From assembly GCA_006386115.1 (NCBI GenBank), contig VFIW01000021.1, positions 521,498 through 585,497 of the forward strand: DNA of 64,000 nucleotides, in the 5' to 3' direction. Made by a program: the position numbers and the translations under genes. Source of the DNA: Globisporangium splendens. Lineage: Eukaryota; Oomycota; Peronosporomycetes; Pythiales; Pythiaceae. The notes under the pieces were generated by a model. It searched no databases. It saw only the letters and a list, made by a program, of their open reading frames with translations, and had not been told where the DNA came from. The first letter of the stretch is position 1, and every line of letters starts with the position of its first letter. Of the stretch, positions 8,483-19,678 are shown piece after piece.

Positions 8483-9298
8483 ATGGCTGCGTCTGCTGCC
8501 TCCCCTCGAGCGAAGCTGCGCGTACTCTGCCTCCATGGCTTCCGCACGAACGTCCAGGTGATGCAGGATCAGACGCGCGCGCTGCGCGAGGTGCTGGGTC
8601 CGAACGTCGAGTATATCTTCCTGAACGGACCGTTCGAAGCCGAGGGCGGGACGGACCCGCTGATCGAGGAGCGGTACGCAGCGAGCGCGCCGTTCTACGA
8701 GTGGTGGCGCATCGAGCTCATCAATGGCAGCGTCACCGACATCAACTCGGCCGAGACGTCGGCTAAAGCCCGCGAGACCGTCCAAGAAGGCGACAACTGG
8801 TACATGCAGTATGGCCGACTCGACGAGACGCTCGCGTTCATGGACAAGGAGCTTCACCGCATTGGACCTGTTGACGTTGTGATTGGGTTTTCGCAGGGAT
8901 CGGTGCTGGCGACCGTGCTTGCGAATTGGTACCTGCTGCACCAGAACAAGCGCTGGTGGAAGCTCGCGATCTGCGTCTGCGGGGTACGCGTTGCCGCCGT
9001 GAACTGCCGTTCGCTTTTCGAGACGCCCGACGGGAAACCCATTCTGGTGCCTATTCCGTCGGTCCACATCGTCGGCAAACAAGACCCGCTGTTCCTCGAG
9101 TCCCACCGTCTCGTGCAGATGTATGATCCGTTTCCAGTCGCGAGCCCGACGGAACGCATCGTGATGGAGCACGACGAAGGACACAAATTCCCGTCGTTGC
9201 GATCGCACAAACCATTCTACGACGAGCTGTTGAGCACCATTGTCCAGCACTGTGGCGACTTTGGAGCTCCTGGTACGGCTGCATCGGCGAGGCTCTAG
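8483..9298 (+). CDS. FSH-family serine hydrolase, copy E
   Basis: 271 residues from the ATG at 8483 (MAASAASPRAKLRVLCLHGF). The frame is open upstream to 8222, but those residues do not fit the family and contain no better start. Catalytic residues: Ser in GFSQGS, Asp in GKQDPLFLES, His in EGHKFPS. It carries an insertion relative to the others after the VTDINSAE segment. It is the last and one of the most diverged members of the five-gene FSH cluster. Substrate unknown, probably cytosolic. Confidence 0.85.
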   Translation: MAASAASPRAKLRVLCLHGFRTNVQVMQDQTRALREVLGPNVEYIFLNGPFEAEGGTDPLIEERYAASAPFYEWWRIELINGSVTDINSAETSAKARETVQEGDNWYMQYGRLDETLAFMDKELHRIGPVDVVIGFSQGSVLATVLANWYLLHQNKRWWKLAICVCGVRVAAVNCRSLFETPDGKPILVPIPSVHIVGKQDPLFLESHRLVQMYDPFPVASPTERIVMEHDEGHKFPSLRSHKPFYDELLSTIVQHCGDFGAPGTAASARL

Positions 9299-9622
9299 TC
9301 TGGCGACCCAACGATGTTGTACGACTTGTGTTGATGTTTTGATTGTTTTGATTCTGGTAATAGTCCCAGACCAAATAAATGAGTGCGAATTTTCCAAAGG
9401 CATTCTTATTGCCAATTTACGACGCGTCTGGAATTTCAAGCACCCCCATGGAGCGCCAACATCCGCTGCTCTCCATCTTTACCAGCCATCTTACCTGTGA
9501 TCTTGATGCGCTTTTGGGGACTGCGGAAACTCTTCAAATCTCATTTCCCGCTGTCGTCGATGATCTGGGAGCGCGAGCCACCAAAACAATCTTAAGGATT
9601 GCCACACCACAAAAGTGAATAC

Positions 9623-10300
9623 TCAAATAGGTGGGTGCGGGAATCGCTCAATCTTCGCGTTCTCATGCGGAACACTGCGCACGATAAACGACTGAGACAT
9701 TGATCTCCACGCACTCCTGGGTACCAAGACCAAATCTTGATGCGGAGGAGCCGCTTTCTGTGCGTTCCGCTGTTGCAGATACGACCCGTATCGTCTTGAC
9801 ACTTGACCCTTTGTCTTGCGCAAGTAGTTCTTGTAGGTAACTGCTCCATCGAGAACCAACGGCACGTCGAAGTCATTGCGCACAAGTCGCCACAGCAAGT
9901 GAAAAACGAACACCAGCGCAGTGGCAAAACAGTTGTAGAAGAATGGCATCAAGCGAAACTGGGCGGTCTCGCCAAACACCTCGCCCTGCCAAAACACAAG
10001 GTCCGGATTTTGTCGGAATCCTCAGCGAACATCAGCACGTAAATTAGGAAGCCATTCGAACCTACCAATGTCGAGGTCGCGAGTAATACCAGAGCCTTGA
10101 CAGCGCGGAGATTCGCATCGACCGAATATATTGAGCTGGATACCGAACCACGCCACGAGAATGGCCACAGCACGGACATCGCCGACGAGGAGCGCTGGCA
10201 CTGTGTGCGTGTACGTGTTGATGAATGTGAAGAACCAGAAATCATAAGTCGCGACAAGAAGCCGCTGCGGAATAAACGACGGAGAGGGTTTTGACCCCAA
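9623..10300 (-). pseudogene. C-terminal half of a multi-spanning membrane protein, cut off by a LINE
   Basis: Several minus-strand frames together match the second half of the membrane protein at 15415-16764: a YDFWFFTFIN...LLVGDV hydrophobic segment (10150-10290), a DANLRAVKALVLL segment (about 10060-10110), and a VFGETAQFRLMPFFYN...LVLDGAVTYKNY segment (9830-9985). The pieces are in different frames, so there are frameshifts as well as loss of the N-terminal half, which lies on the far side of the LINE at 12215-12958. The family is not recognised. It is predicted to be an integral membrane protein when intact. Confidence 0.6.
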
Positions 10301-10459
10301 CGTTTATTCGCAGGACACGGGTAAAGGAGATCAGGACAGCAGTTGCTCACCCTCAAACGAGCGTGCGACTGGACAAATATTCTCCTCGTGAAGACCCGAC
10401 TGTTTAGTTTATATGGCGAGGTATACTTAGGTTCATCGTCATGACCTACAATATCCATT

Positions 10460-12215
10460 CTCCTACCTAATCTTCATTGCGAATTTCATAGAGGAGTGTA
10501 AATGTGTCTATAGCGCGGATTGCACTAGATCATTTCTGAATGCTAAATAATCTTTGACCAGGATGGCATGTTCTCTTGGTCCTATGTGAGGCTGCCTTGT
10601 GTTGTCCAATGACCTTGGATCTTCCGAACTTCGCATAAGCCAATGCATGACGTCGTTGTCAAGATCCTGGGCGAGATTGTTGAAAGCAGCTCTTTGAGTT
10701 GAGGAAGTGAACCTGCGTTGAGGTTCTGGTGTCCATGGCTAGGTTGGCGGCTGAGTCCGCCATCTTGTTGAAGGCACGGTAGTGATGGTACCATCCTCGG
10801 ATGTCGATGCAATCCGCGAGTCGTCGACTTGTCTGGTATAAACGTGCCAATCGGTGCTGTCGAGGGGACCGATGCATTCGCTGTTGGGAGATAATGAGCG
10901 CACTGTCTCCAATCACGTACAACGGTTCGAAGTGACTGCGTTGGGCTTCTCGGAGTCCGTGTATGAGACCCCAGTACTCGGCAAAGTTGTTGGTCGTGTC
11001 CTTCCTGTTATTGGCCATGCTGGCGGCCCAAATTAAACTGGCTGTGTGCGAGTTTTCATGGACACGCACGATAATGGATCCAGTCCCTCCTGGTCCTGGA
11101 TTGCCGCGTGATCCACCATCGAAAAACAACAGGTAAACGCCGCGAGTATCATTTGGAGTCAAGGGGATGGCGTCGGTTTGGCTGAGAAAGCAGTCGACAT
11201 ATGCCTTGAGAACTGCCGCAACCGTGTGACCGTCCGAGTCTCCAGCTTGCGCTTCAGCGAGTCGTGTGAGGTTTCGCATTCCTGCCTCTAATCTGGTCAT
11301 CATGATCGCCATCTCAGCAGTCGATTTGATTGGATCCGAATCCACGCGTCGCAGATGCGCACACCAAATGGCTTGTATGAGTGACGCGCTCATATATCGC
11401 CACAGCATGTGTGCAACGGGATAGAGATGATCTTGGAGATGTTCATTGGAGAACTTGTGTCCGATAATGTGTCTCTTGATCGAGGTCCATGCATGCCTTG
11501 GAGTATCTGGTAGATCCAGACTGAAGATCCAGATTGCGGGGTCGTGACCAGGAGTGATTCCGATCTTCGCCCATAGCGCATAAAAGTAGTTCCACACCAG
11601 TTTGGCTTTCGGACACTCCCAGAATAGATGTTGAACAGAAGATTGGACAACTTGGGAGCATTCGGGATTCGAGCAGGATAGATCAGCTTTCTCATAGTTC
11701 CACATGGAGAGTTGGTTGGCTTTCAGCCGGAGAAGAGTCTGGACCGTATAAGCAGTAATCCCTGGGATGTTGTGTAATTCGCTCCATTGGATTAATTGCA
11801 GTCCTGGCCACAGAGATCCTGCTGTATGGACAGCTTTGTTGACTGCTGCATCTCGAGTATCTTTGCCAATTTGTGTCCTCGTTGCTGCAACTTGTTGCCG
11901 ATAGAAAGATCTGGTCGTATTGTATCGTCCGTTGCCACCCCATAGTTGCACGATTCTTGTGAAACGTGGATGTGCATGGAACGACACCTTCTGCCCGTTC
12001 AAGTCTCTTGTTGCCATGATGTCACAGTCCATTGCGGAGTGAATTGTATGCGTAGCTTTGACTAGGGTCGTGTCGATGTGGGTCAGAGTTGCTTCACTGG
12101 TGTGCAGATGCCATTCGAGGTTATAATGACGTTGCCCGTTGTACAGCCGAAGCACGACTGGCATGGAAAGTACTGCAGGCTGGAACGATAACTCACGCAC
12201 TCGATCAGCGATCGG
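10460..12215 (-). mobile_element. 5'-truncated LINE inserted in a membrane protein gene
   Basis: The minus-strand element carries the C-terminal part of a LINE ORF2 followed by about 200 bases of 3' UTR. Its left (3') and right (5') edges are estimated from where host protein homology resumes, near 10.31-10.46 kb and near 12.21-12.24 kb; no convincing target site duplication was found by eye. Its sequence differs from the LINE at 4840-5593, so it is a second family or lineage. Confidence 0.75.
10659..12200 (-). pseudogene. LINE ORF2 C-terminus: zinc-binding RT domain plus RNase H
   Basis: An open frame of about 513 codons. The middle has a zf-RVT-like pattern (CSNPECSQVV...HLFWECPKAKLVWNYF). 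The C-terminal third is a type I RNase H with FFDGGSRGNPGPGG (Asp), NNFAEYWGL (Glu), VIGDSALII (Asp) and FNKMADSAANLAM (Asp). No RT palm is present, so the copy is truncated and non-autonomous. The intact 1.5-kb frame implies a fairly recent insertion. The frame has no natural start codon at its 5' end, as expected of a truncated copy. Confidence 0.82.
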
Positions 12216-12958
12216 TTGCTTCTATCGCTCGATTCTTGATGCTTGCGATAAACGTTGCGGATAATGATTGCGATTAGCGTCGCCAGTCCACTGGTCGCAA
12301 ACGACGAAGACGGTAGCTCGTGGGATTTGTATCGAAAGACTGGGAACATTCGCAGCCGATCGGTCACTTGCAAGGACACAGTAGCCCACGTCATCGTGTG
12401 CGTGACGACACCCACGACGTTGAGAAACTGCCAGACTTTGACAGCGCGTAGACTCGCGTCGATCATGATGTCCACCTGGATACTGGTCCACGTCGAGATC
12501 GGGATCAGAAAGTGAACATCGCCCATCATCACAGCGAACACAGCAAGCGTGGACGTGTTGATGACAGTCGCAAACCAAAAATCGTACGATCGCAACAGGA
12601 GTTTCACCGCATCACACCGAAACAAAGCTACTGCAGCGATAATGGTTGGTGCCAGCAGCAGCGTAGACGCGATGGCACAAATCTGCCCAACTTCGGCGCG
12701 AGTCGTGATCACTAGCGAGTATGAGACAAGCGAAGCAAACCCGGCGAGACCAATCGCTTTGCGCCGTGCGACAAAGCGGTTGAATCGGTTGGGGGCAGCG
12801 CGACTCAAAAAGCGGGATTTAATGGAGATCAACAGATCCAGAATCAGCAGCGGGTCTGGTAGAAGGAGTTCGTATACCCACGGGGATTTGGCACCTCTCT
12901 TGGCTCTACTGCGACCAATTGCCGAAGAAATGAGGAGGACTTGGGTCCGAGAGGTCAT
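12215..12958 (-). pseudogene. N-terminal half of the LINE-split membrane protein
   Basis: The frame from 12958 downward encodes a hydrophobic protein matching the first half of the intact relative at 15415-16764: a WVYELLLPDPLLILDLL segment, a YDFWFATVINTS membrane stretch, DASLRAVKVWQF, and the family signature FRYKSHELPSSS, after which it continues to RNVYRKHQ. At about 12215 it runs into LINE sequence. The rest of the protein resumes at 10300, beyond the LINE. A further hydrophobic frame at 12963-13154 may be a frameshifted N-terminal extension. Non-functional as it stands. Confidence 0.65.
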
Positions 12959-13159
12959 CGAGTCACGTCGTCGTCGTGAAGATCCAAGAGCTGTGAGCAG
13001 GAAAGAGCAACAACGGAGTCGAGCAAAGGAGCTTGGAGAGAGTGGCGTCGAATACTTGCCAAGCTTTTGCTTTAGTATTCATCACGGACGTCAACACGAC
13101 GCTCGAAACAAGCAGTGCACTTGTGGCGGCAACCATTGGACACGGCAAACTCATCAGAA

Positions 13160-13910
13160 CCGAGCAATTTCCAGATTTCTACTCTTGGCCCAGTGCTTGG
13201 TCTGGTGCTCGCATATCTAGACAGAGGTGTTTCTCAGCACGATTGCTGCCACCCTCACTAATGGCGTATGGCGTGCGCAACTCAGGTCACACGAGGCGAC
13301 AAGACGGAAACTAAGCTGGCAACTCCAATAAGCGAACGTTGAAGCGAGAGAAATCGCGCACTCGTGTTTCTAACACCGAACAAAATGCAAGTTGATTGAA
13401 GATTGTAACCGGTTATAAACTTTAGACGGCTAGAGATATTAGCCGTCTGCAAGTTCCTATGGAATCAGACGAAAAGAATACAAGACACACTCGACACAGA
13501 CATTTTATGCTTCACTTGATGACCCCAGAAATTGCTGTCGAGTCGAAATGCGTGGGCGTATTTGAGCAAGCGGTCGACGAAAGAGTAGGCTTGCTGCAAG
13601 CTGCGCATGTGCGCTGGCTGGTGTGGGCGCGTCCCCGTTCGGCCTTGAGACTCGCCGATGTACTTGAAGGCTTGAGCTATTCGTGCAACGAGGACGCCGA
13701 GAGTGTATTGCGAGTCATTTCGCGATGATCCATGTGGAGGGTTGAGTGTGCTGTGGATGATGTATAAACGCAGTGAAGATTGCCGACATCGAGGAAAGGA
13801 AGTCCGGCGTCGCTGCCAAATCTGTCTCTCGGTTTAATGTTTTTGTCGGTTCTATGCGAGTCAAGAGTTCCACCCCACTGAAATCAATTCCAGTTGGGTC
13901 AAGTGCGATG
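13160..13910. other. Intergenic, no gene seen
   Basis: No supported gene; one short plus-strand frame (13459-13728) has no recognisable features. It includes a short palindromic TAGACGGCTA...TAGCCGTCTG pair around 13424-13450. Confidence 0.4.
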
Positions 13911-13911
13911 A

Positions 13912-14500
13912 ATGGTGATTTCTGATGGAATCAAGGAAACGACCGCAAACGCCTCAATCAAGAAGCTCTTATTGACTTGGAATGGCTCAAGCACATCCTC
14001 GATCATGGCTATTCTGCAGAGCTCCCTCTACGACTCTTTGGAAGTCTGCCTGAAGCTGATTAGCACCTCTACATGGACGCCTCGAACGTTGGTTTGGCCG
14101 TATTGAATCCCTCCTGCGATAAATATGTACAAATCAAATACGATGAACCCGAACTCAAGATGATTAAAGAATCCACGAGTAGCAACGCCATTTCACATTC
14201 AACATCCGTGAGCACCTTTGTGTTGCATTGGCACTATGGACATGGGGTCCGACATGGATAGGCAAGCACAAAACAAAGGTGATCCAGTGTTGGAGCGACA
14301 GTGCATCGGCGGTCGCATGGACCAACCGTCTATACAGCCGCAACAAGCTTGCTCAAGAAACCAATAGAGCAACTAGCCTCGATGAAGCTCTGTTCAATGT
14401 GCGAATGGCTGCGAGTCACCTCCCGGGTGCAACTAACCGAATGGCAGACGCAGCTTCCCTTACCAAACGTTTCTGTGACGTGGACACAGGTAACAGTCCC
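13912..14500 (+). mobile_element. DIRS/Ngaro-like retroelement fragment (RNase H region)
   Basis: A plus-strand segment starting at 14073 reads MDASNVGLAVLNPS...YVQIKYDEPELKMI and, after a frameshift near 14225, ALWTWGPTW...CWSDSASAVAWTNRL...HLPGATNRMADAASL. This order (Asp-Ala-Ser strand, ALW.WG, SDSASAVAW, HLPG.N..AD) is typical of the RNase H region of tyrosine-recombinase retrotransposons. RT and recombinase are absent and the frame is broken, so it is a remnant. Confidence 0.6.
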
Positions 14501-14583
14501 TCGATTTGGAGACGACTTTACACGGACTTCTCGACGAACTTCAAGTCCACTCTTTTCCCCGTCCTCATTCAGCAAGTACAGAG

Positions 14584-14910
14584 CTACATGGTTACAATGG
14601 CAGTCTCGGTACACCGGCTTGCAGCTTCCAGTATGGCTGCCGCCTTCAAGGTTCCAGCACTCACACCAGCTTGCCTTCTGTGCAGAAGCGCCAAGACCAA
14701 ATTGCTACAAATGACGGATGTGGCTGCAGCAATCAAGCGCGCTACGAAAGAGATAGGTCGCAATAAAGACGAGTTCGAGCGATACACACACCTGGACGAG
14801 AAAACGACATCATCAATAGCAAGGAAAATGGCATCGGCCGTGACTAACAGCGTTGTGGTGGCGCTGTCAATCAATGTCATTGCCATGCTGTATGGCAGCA
14901 ATCCCCCCAA
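14584..14910 (-). pseudogene. Possible N-terminal fragment of the membrane protein family
   Basis: A minus-strand hydrophobic frame of about 108 codons with an AIFLAIDDVVFSSR segment that can be laid against DLSLAVNDLFLSAR of the copy at 15415-16764, followed by hydrophobic stretches. The similarity is weak and could be chance in a hydrophobic frame. Confidence 0.25.
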
Positions 14911-15414
14911 GTATTCTTGAAATCAACTTTTTTCGATCGGAACTGCAATGGATCGAGACTGATTTTGCAACAGCGTCAAGCATAGGGACGCTGATACGTC
15001 AGTACTACAGGGAGGGAATAGTTGTGGCATCTGACTTGTCGCCACAGAGCCCCAAGTTGTGCAAGCGAAGCAATAGAGCAGCGAGATTCAACTAAGGCCA
15101 GTCATTCGAGCAAACAGCGTTTGATTCCGGATAGTCGAGAGAAAAGAACGGGTCAATTCCGTAGACCTTCGGAAAAGAGTGGCGTCCAGCATGACCGCAC
15201 AAGCGTCTATGGCGTGACTGTCACGAGGATACCGACGTGCTGGCTTCGGATTCCCTGGCGAATGCCAAGATTGATACCTACGCGCTCTGAATGACGAGAA
15301 TTCGATCTCGCGCGCTGCTGGCTGACGACGTTGGTGTGATCAACCGTTTTGTGCTGGCTCGCTCTAATTTCGACGGGTATTTGATCTCACGTTATGTGAT
15401 GACTATTGGTTCGG

Positions 15415-16764
15415 TCAAACGTTTTGTGGTGGCTGGTTCCGCTTTTGTTTCAGGAAAAAGCTGTCATACTTGACGGCGCCTTCGAGAACCAGCAGCACGT
15501 TATCAGACAGCACGCAACCACCAAATCAGCGCACAAACCACGCGAGCGCCGTCGCACAGGAGTTGTAGAAAATTGGGACCACACGAAGATGCGAGACTTT
15601 GCCAAAAACGGAGACGTTCCACAGCACGCGATCGTGAATTTCGTTTGACGTGCGCGCGAAGGTAAGAAGGCATGCGAGCACGCAAATGGAGCGCGCCGAC
15701 GAAACCAACACCAGAAACACAAACGATTTGTGCAACCGAAGCTGCACCGGGTCGTTGGAATGACTGCATCGAGACTTACCAGCAAATGAATCCAAATCCA
15801 CGAGATCAACACGTCGATGCACCTGCGGTCCCAGAAGAAAGATGTCACAGGCGCAAATGTGCGCGATGGCGGTTTGGAACGAGAAAAACGCGAAATCGAA
15901 GGAGGTGCGCAACGCGACAAAGAGATCGTGCTGGAAAAGTGTCATACAGGTACCGCAGTATGCAATCGTGCAGCCCAGGGAATCAATTTGTGTATACAGG
16001 ACGGGGTGGTCCATGCTGCTGCGCTTCGGATCGGCATCGTTGTGGTCGGATTTGCCTTTGAGTTCGAGCACCAATGAACTGAAAAACAAGAGCAGCGCAG
16101 TGACACCAAGCGCGCGAAATGTCCACTGGATGACGACGTGTTCAGAATCACATCTCGTGAAGGCGGACCTGGGTATACTTTGCCTCGGGACGAGAGTTTG
16201 CAATACGGACGCCGCGGGTAGTTCATGGGACTTGTACCTCAAGACGGTAAATGCTCGCATCCCGTCTACGAGCTGGATGGCCACCATGGTACACGTCAAG
16301 ATGTAGCAGTCCATGGAGGATATGCTGAAGATGGCCCAGCTTCGCATCGCTCTCAGATTTACATTAACGAGAATGTTTGGGACCGTTCCGATCCACGAAG
16401 TGAATGCTGGGGTCGCGCGATCTGCACCCAAGATGCCAGCAGGAATTCCCCCAAATGCACATAATTGCGCAACGATCATCCCCACCCTGTCAACCCGAAG
16501 GAGTAGCATTACCGTGTACAAGAGCGCGCCGATGACAAAGAACACGAAGAGAAATAGCGGGCGACGCATGATCTTGTTGAAGATTTCGAGAGCACGCGCA
16601 CTGAGAAAGAGATCGTTGACCGCTAGCGAGAGGTCAGCTGTTGGCAATGTCGTAGCTGGCTGGAGCTCAAAGAACCACGTATCGTCATCACAACTTGGAT
16701 CGCTGGCTGCCCGACTCGACGTTGCTGACACAGTGAGAGGATGCAGAACCACGGCAGTCGCCAT
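15415..16764 (-). pseudogene. Multi-spanning membrane protein with an in-frame TGA
   Basis: The first ATG is at 16764 (MATAVVLHPL); the frame reads to a TGA at 15526-15528, then stays open in the same frame through LLVLEGAVKYDSFFLKQK to a stop at 15415. That tail matches LVLDGAVTYKNYLRKTK of the split copy at 9.8-10 kb, so the TGA is probably a nonsense mutation or error removing about 37 residues. Around ten hydrophobic segments are visible. The two halves each have a NLRA(M/V)(R/K) segment and a RxxPxFxY-type segment, suggesting an internal duplication. The family is not recognised and no function can be given. It could still be functional with a shorter tail. Confidence 0.55.
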
Positions 16765-16839
16765 CCTTGTGGTGGATGACGCAGTCTCAAGTGGCTTCCA
16801 GCGGAACGAACAGTGCCTGAAACAAAGCACGGATTGACA

Positions 16840-19250
16840 TCCTATTCCGTTTTGATGAGAAACGAATTTGTGAGAGCCATTTTTACCAAGGGGAGCATTT
16901 TCGTCTCAGCTTCGCGGCCAAGTTGACGTTGACTTTTTCATTTGCATCCCGTGAAGGTGACCTCAGTATGCACGGCATCAACGGCAAAAAAAGCAAACGG
17001 ATCATTGCAGTTTTATCAAGGACGAGTTTTCGATCACTATCGAGAATGGCAAAGGACTTCATCTCGATGGTGTTGGCGGTTGTTGTCGTTGCGAGGCTTG
17101 GAAGCAAATTCGAAACGACTTAATGCCTTTCGAGAGAAATCCCGTTAATCTTTATCGATTCCAGAAGCGTGTGAGTACCTCGATATGCATGATACTCCCT
17201 AGGTACTCCGATGCACTTGTGACGGTATCTGAACATCTCTGACAGCGTGTGCTTCCTTCTTTCCCTGTGCCCCCTCTCCCTCGTCGGGTTTTCCCTCGAG
17301 ATCCATAATTGGACGTGCTTCAAGCTTCAAGGCACAACGAGGAGAGTGCACTTCATTTCAGCCACTACAGAATCAACGCGAGATCCATCGAGCATGATGC
17401 AGCCTCGTACTGTATGAAAGGAATTTAGCGAGGTTGTCAAGGCATCGTTGACCCCATGAAAGTCGTGTTCGAGGGTCAACGCCAGAACGAGGCAAGGAGA
17501 AGAAAGAAGGCAAGAGGTGGATGGATGCTGGAAGTCAGTGAAGTCACTGAGCGCACTCTCCCTAGTCTGCAGCGTTAACGGAGCAAGTGGAAACTCTTCC
17601 CGCAAACCTCTTGCTTCAACTTGACCCGTTTGTGTCACAAGGGCACAACGTTGATCAGGGTTTCCAACTGGAGCATGCATGTCAGTCAGAATCAAAAGAT
17701 AACACATAGTGATGACGATTCTCCGAGCCAAGATAGCTGTAGGTTGGTGCATATATGGATGCCAGCTTTGTCTTAGTCCGCCAGGTCGCGGTATGCTGAT
17801 GGAGCTGCACAACGCGACTCATCTCGAGCATGCTTTGTTTCGTGCGAATTTGATGTTTGCATTACAGCTGGGGGGTTGTGTTCCAACGCGCAATAAATGC
17901 CAGGAACGTCCATTCTTTGTGCGCGATGAGACGGACACCCCCAGCACATCCTTGAAGGCGTCAAGCGATCAACTCATCCGATGCGAGGATCTCCACCAAA
18001 ACGACGACGACGACGACACACTTTCCTCACCTCTTCATGACCACGCATCCATCTCCCTAAACTCGTTGCTTTCTTTCTTTTCCAATCTCTTGTTCGAAGG
18101 CTCAGATCAAACGTGATGCTCCCCTACAACAAGTGCATTGCCAAAGGTCTGAAGCAAGCTGGGATGCGATGGGAGTGGAAGCAGTACGCGGCTTTTGGTA
18201 TGTGCACGCAGTCTGACTTCCCCCGGGCAGAGCGCAACCTTGAGGGAGGAAAACCAATGCTGAAGCTATCATGATAGAGGTACTGTGAGCAGCCACAGTG
18301 ACACCTCCCACACCAGATTTTGGACGGGGATGGGCTGTCAGATTGTGCAAAGTGGGACTCGTTTGAAATGGGTGATGCCGGACGTGCTTCCTGCACCAGA
18401 ACGGCACCTCAGGAGATGTCCACCTCTCGTTCACAACTTCAACTCGGATTTACGGCGAGTATTTCAGTGGGGCAATTTATGATGGCGACGATGTCCTCAA
18501 GGTTTGATGGCGAAGCAGTGAAGGTGTAAGCTTCCCACACACAAAAGCAAAACTTTAGGAACTCTTAAATCCTCGGGTCGATAGACTCCTTTCATCATCA
18601 TCATCACACACAAAAGTAAAATAGAAAAACAGAAACAAACGCCAAATGACCCAAGAACATCCCATCTACGTCATGCCTGCGGCCAAACCTCGTACAGTTG
18701 CACTACGAAAGAGATGGAAATGAGCTCCTTTCTGTTGCACTCGCTGAGTAGAAAAGACCGCTTGCATTGCACATTGTGACTACAGTAGTGTATTGTGCCC
18801 CCAGCAAATGCAGTACTCCTACGTATTGTGTGAGCAAACTGAAGAGCATGTCAGTGGAAGGGGTCTCGGACCTTGATTGACAGCATGGGGACTGAAGTTT
18901 GAGTGTCAAGCAGCGTGTCTCTGAATACTCTACTTAGCTTTGAAGTGCAGCAGCAGTTTGGTTCAAAAGCACCAATCACTCTCCAAGTTTGATTCATCAA
19001 GTGCTCAAATATCGAAGTCCCACACATTCTCTCACGCAAACACGTCTTTATCAAACAGAAGCCAATGCGTGGTGGGAGGAAAGCAGCTCCTTCATTGCAG
19101 CCTGTCTTGCTAGGTGCAACTTGAAGAAGCAGTAACACTTTTTTTTGCAAGGGGTGAGTGATCAATGCATCTCAAGCGGGTGGGATCTCTTGCAGCATCG
19201 AGCAGCTAGCTGGGTTCGCTCCAGGGTATCGTGGATATTCCCTGGCCGAA
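16840..19250. other. Long stretch without a supported gene
   Basis: Only low-information frames are seen, the longest a 161-codon minus-strand frame at 17327-17812 without an ATG at its start. Small CGA (18001-18016) and TCA (18592-18606) microsatellites are present. A short rapidly evolving gene cannot be excluded. Confidence 0.5.
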
Positions 19251-19255
19251 TCCGA

Positions 19256-19271
19256 TCTCATTGTTCAATTT
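19256..19271 (+). promoter_or_regulatory. Oomycete initiator of elicitin copy 1
   Basis: TCTCATTGTTCAATTT matches the oomycete initiator consensus GCTCATTYYNCAWTTT at nearly every position and lies 48 bases upstream of the ATG, a typical distance. A pyrimidine-poor CCCCAACAACAACC leader follows. Confidence 0.75.
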
Positions 19272-19318
19272 GCTCCCAAGCCCCAACAACAACCAACCAC
19301 CCCACTCCAAACTCAAGA

Positions 19319-19678
19319 ATGAAGTCGTTCGCCGTCGTCGCCGCCGCCGTCTGCCTCGTCGCCAAGACCTTCGCCTACAGCACGGACCCGTGCCCAGACA
19401 GTGAGATCGTCAAGCTCCTCGCGATCGCGTCCGAACCATCGCTTCCTGCATGCCAAGATGCGTCGGGCTACACGTTTGTGCCACCTAGCAACTACCCAAC
19501 GGACGACCAGATTCAGTTGATGTGCCTCACGGCAGAGTGCCACACCACGATCGCTGCGATCCAGGCGTTGAACCCAAGCGACTGCGTGATCGCGTTCACG
19601 GGCGTGTCGTTGAACGTGAAGAACATCACCGACAGCTTCGAGCCAGCGTGCAAGGCGCTCGGTCTTGGCCGTCGTTAA
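19319..19678 (+). CDS. Elicitin-like secreted protein, copy 1
   Basis: 119 residues. A 19- to 20-residue signal peptide (MKSFAVVAAAVCLVAKTFA) is followed by a compact domain of about 99 residues with six cysteines (DPC, PAC, LMC, AEC, SDC, PAC), the number and spacing of the elicitin fold. Elicitins are small secreted sterol- and lipid-carrier proteins of oomycetes; some trigger defence in plants. No C-terminal Thr/Ser-rich or GPI-anchor tail is present, so it is predicted to be freely secreted. An N-glycosylation sequon (NIT) is visible. The ATG at 19319 follows the initiator at 19256. The protein is identical to copy 2. Confidence 0.9.
   Translation: MKSFAVVAAAVCLVAKTFAYSTDPCPDSEIVKLLAIASEPSLPACQDASGYTFVPPSNYPTDDQIQLMCLTAECHTTIAAIQALNPSDCVIAFTGVSLNVKNITDSFEPACKALGLGRR

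Noticed and set aside
8423..9439. 338-codon minus-strand frame
   Set aside because: Antisense of FSH copy E with Arg-rich shadow composition; the same pattern appears behind every FSH copy.
10460..12215. An 11-20 bp target site duplication for the second LINE
   Set aside because: Candidate flanks were compared by eye and no convincing repeat was found; the edges of the element are not sharp enough to claim one.
13424..13450. Palindromic TAGACGGCTA/TAGCCGTCTG as a terminator hairpin or tRNA arm
   Set aside because: The inverted repeat is isolated; no cloverleaf, no U-tract and no neighbouring gene end fit.
17327..17812. 161-codon minus-strand frame considered as a gene
   Set aside because: It begins without an ATG, shows no domain, and lies in a region with no other coding signal.
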